From the NCBI RefSeq assembly GCF_021129155.1, contig NZ_JAJOMC010000025.1:1-60543 (forward strand): a stretch of DNA of 60,543 nucleotides, in the 5' to 3' direction. Source of the stretch: Arthrobacter sp. AK04 (lineage in GTDB: Bacteria; Actinomycetota; Actinomycetes; Actinomycetales; Micrococcaceae). A model generated the notes under the pieces. The model saw nothing but the letters and a program-made list of their open reading frames with translations. It was not told where the DNA came from and searched no databases. Both the position numbers and the translations under genes were made by a program. Below, piece after piece: positions 59,640 to 60,543 of this stretch; positions within the stretch are counted from its first letter, which is position 1; each line of letters opens with the position of its first letter.

Positions 59640-59655
59640 TCATTCAACTGAATGA
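59640..59655. promoter_or_regulatory. Palindrome upstream of nrdH
   Basis: TCATTCA-AC-TGAATGA, a 16-bp palindrome about 70 bases before the nrdH ATG (leftward). The TGAAT and ATTCA arms partly resemble the ACTGAAAT/ATTTCAGT operator, but spacing differs, so it likely binds another regulator. Confidence 0.5.
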
Positions 59656-60009
59656 CTATTGGGTTTTCCGCTTATTCTAGGGGTTTTATCGGAGTATTTA
59701 TGGCGCAAACAGGCCATTTCATCCCGCACGGAGCCACGGGGACGGATGGCTGGTCACGCCGCAGGCGACTGTGGAGATCCCCGCAGGTTCGCCAGGATCT
59801 CAGCCCCCATGTGCCTAAGAAGTCCCGAGTCCGAAGAGTGGTGGTGCGGGCCCGGCTGGAGTGGCAAGGCTCAATGGGTGTCGCCCCTGCTGCAGGAACA
59901 TCAACCACAACGGAACCGCGCCCGGCGGCGCATGGCATGAACCATGGGAAAGGTGCCCGCGCCAGCTTCTAGCGGTTCTGATTTGAAAAGTAAGCATGCT
60001 TGCTATTAG

Positions 60010-60095
60010 GTTTGTGTCAGCTTCTCCGCCTGGCCCCCATCAGGCGGAGGGTGTCAGGAAGGCCCCGCCACTCCCCCCCGGTGTTGCGGGGTTTT
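60010..60095 (+). ncRNA. Structured leader or small RNA before the DUF2188 gene
   Basis: A possible promoter (TTGAAA at 59983, TATTAG at 60004) is followed by CTCCGCCTG-8-CAGGCGGAG (60024-60049) and then CCCCGC...GCGGGG-TTTT (60063-60095), a terminator-like stem with U-run. No rightward gene lies upstream, so this is either an attenuated leader for the DUF2188 gene or a small RNA. The surrounding 59656-60009 stretch has no supported gene. Confidence 0.45.
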
Positions 60096-60143
60096 CCGTA
60101 TCCGCAGTTGCGCAGCAGATCCGAACGGCAGAGGGAGTGTGCA

Positions 60144-60371
60144 GTGGCTCAGGGCGATATCGAGACGTACTACGAAGACGGTTCATGGAAGAACAAGCGT
60201 GAGGGCACTGGCCGCGCGTTCGGTGCCGGCTACAGCACCAAGGCAGAAGCGGAAGCGGCAGGCCGGGAAGCTGCCCAGGCGGACAAGGTCGAGCACGTGA
60301 TCAAGAACCAGGACGGTCAGATCAGTTCCAAGAACAGTTACGGCAACGATCCCCGGAATGTTCCGGGCTGA
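60144..60371 (+). CDS. DUF2188-family protein
   Basis: A 75-residue protein from GTG 60144, AGAGGGAG upstream: MAQGDIETYYEDGSWKNKREG, GYSTKAEAEAAGREAAQADKVEHVIKNQDGQISSKNSYGNDP. The W-K/N, KAEAEAAGRE and HVIKNQDG-I-NSYGNDP pattern is that of DUF2188. Small soluble proteins of unknown function common in actinobacteria. It precedes the interrupted terminator. Confidence 0.82.
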   Translation: MAQGDIETYYEDGSWKNKREGTGRAFGAGYSTKAEAEAAGREAAQADKVEHVIKNQDGQISSKNSYGNDPRNVPG

Positions 60372-60414
60372 TCGATTGGCTACACCCTTGGCACTCCGGT
60401 GTCCTGGGGACACA

Positions 60415-60432
60415 AGAAGGGCCGGCTCATAA
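60415..60432 (+). terminator. Left half of a terminator split by the IS
   Basis: AGAAGGGCCGGCTC at 60415-60428 followed by ATAA. At the window start, after the IS right end, ATAA (112-115) is followed by GAGCCGGCCCTTCT (116-129), its exact complement. Without the IS the two halves form a perfect 14-bp stem with loop ATAA, ending transcription of the DUF2188 gene. Confidence 0.85.
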
Positions 60433-60543
60433 TGAACTGCTCCCCGAAAGTTGGACTGAAAATTCAGTTTGACTTACGGGGAGCAGTTTCATGTTTAAGA
60501 GCAGTTCGTTGTCCGAAGAGGAGCGCGAAGCCGCGGTGGCGCT
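60433..60543 (+). mobile_element. Left end of an IS3-type insertion sequence (partial)
   Basis: Terminal inverted repeat beginning TGAACTGCTCCCCGAAAG at 60433, matching the right end at 87-111 in inverse order. Exactly 111 bases of this end are present, as at the other edge. It carries a hairpin GAACTGCTCCCCG/CGGGGAGCAGTTTC and the transposase start. Confidence 0.78.
60491..60543 (+). CDS. Transposase first ORF, N-terminal fragment
   Basis: ATG 60491 starts MFKSSSLSEEEREAAVA, cut by the window edge. A short acidic start before an expected helix-turn-helix fits the first ORF of IS3-type elements. GGGGAGCAG upstream is the ribosome site. Family is inferred from the ends rather than from this fragment. 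Confidence 0.55.
   Translation, partial: MFKSSSLSEEEREAAVA

Noticed and set aside
1..60543. CRISPR arrays, rRNA and tRNA genes
   Set aside because: No regularly spaced short repeats, no cas-like proteins and no tRNA- or rRNA-like sequences were seen.

Overview
The window reads as almost an entire circular conjugative plasmid of a high-GC actinobacterium, most probably Arthrobacter or a close relative in the Micrococcaceae. The evidence is the high GC content, frequent GTG/TTG starts, and families typical of actinobacterial plasmids: SCO6880-type transfer protein, DUF4913, DUF6504, a CU044_5270-like sigma-linked protein, an AEP-primase-like Rep and a large methylase-helicase. Both window edges lie 111 bp inside the two ends of one IS3-type element. 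The flanks share a 4-bp duplication (ATAA), and without the IS they rebuild a perfect terminator hairpin. The ends therefore very probably join, giving about 60.3 kb of plasmid plus one IS copy.

Layout. Positions 1-3.6 kb hold the IS end, a ParB-type protein and an IS110 element. Positions 3.8-5.1 kb hold a secreted protein and a small membrane protein. Positions 5.5-9.5 kb are a DNA-damage island: an SOS box, umuD, umuC, a DUF6504 protein, a broken ATP-dependent DNA ligase, a 48-residue protein and a SRAP/YedK peptidase. Positions 9.6-16.4 kb hold a perfect 1443-bp tandem duplication of an ECF-sigma/membrane-protein pair, a second ECF operon and membrane proteins. Positions 16.5-21 kb hold an IS21 element and two serine resolvases with res-like sites. 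Positions 21-22.7 kb hold an ImmA/DUF4411 toxin-antitoxin pair. Positions 22.9-33.4 kb are the plasmid core: hypothetical genes, a 1827-codon methylase-helicase, parA/parB between two copies of a parS-like palindrome, the replication protein and a ribbon-helix-helix protein.

Positions 33.7-36.9 kb look like a control region: an ImmA-like metallopeptidase, a polytopic membrane protein, a PAP2 phosphatase, an XRE regulator and an ArsR-like regulator. The same palindrome, ACTGAAAT-N-ATTTCAGT, occurs three times on the plasmid: before the metallopeptidase, after the XRE gene, and before the methylase-helicase. Positions 37-48.5 kb are one long transfer operon: cell-wall hydrolase, lipoprotein, ParA-like ATPase, pilin-like and VirB6-like proteins, SCO6880, VirB4-like ATPase, VirD4-type coupling protein and DUF4913. 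Positions 48.9-51.8 kb are accessory genes. Positions 51.9-56.5 kb are mobilisation: a coiled-coil protein, relaxase, MobC, a probable oriT and two companions. Positions 57-60.4 kb hold small plasmid genes, ssb, nrdH and a DUF2188 protein with a structured leader.

The most interesting signals are the shared operator tied to a protease/membrane/phosphatase/repressor module, resolvase-like half-sites bordering the duplicated sigma-factor module, a region where two reading frames both look usable at the helicase 5' end, a structured possibly antisense RNA before rep, and the terminator-loop IS insertion that closes the circle. All calls come from reading the sequence; no database search was possible.
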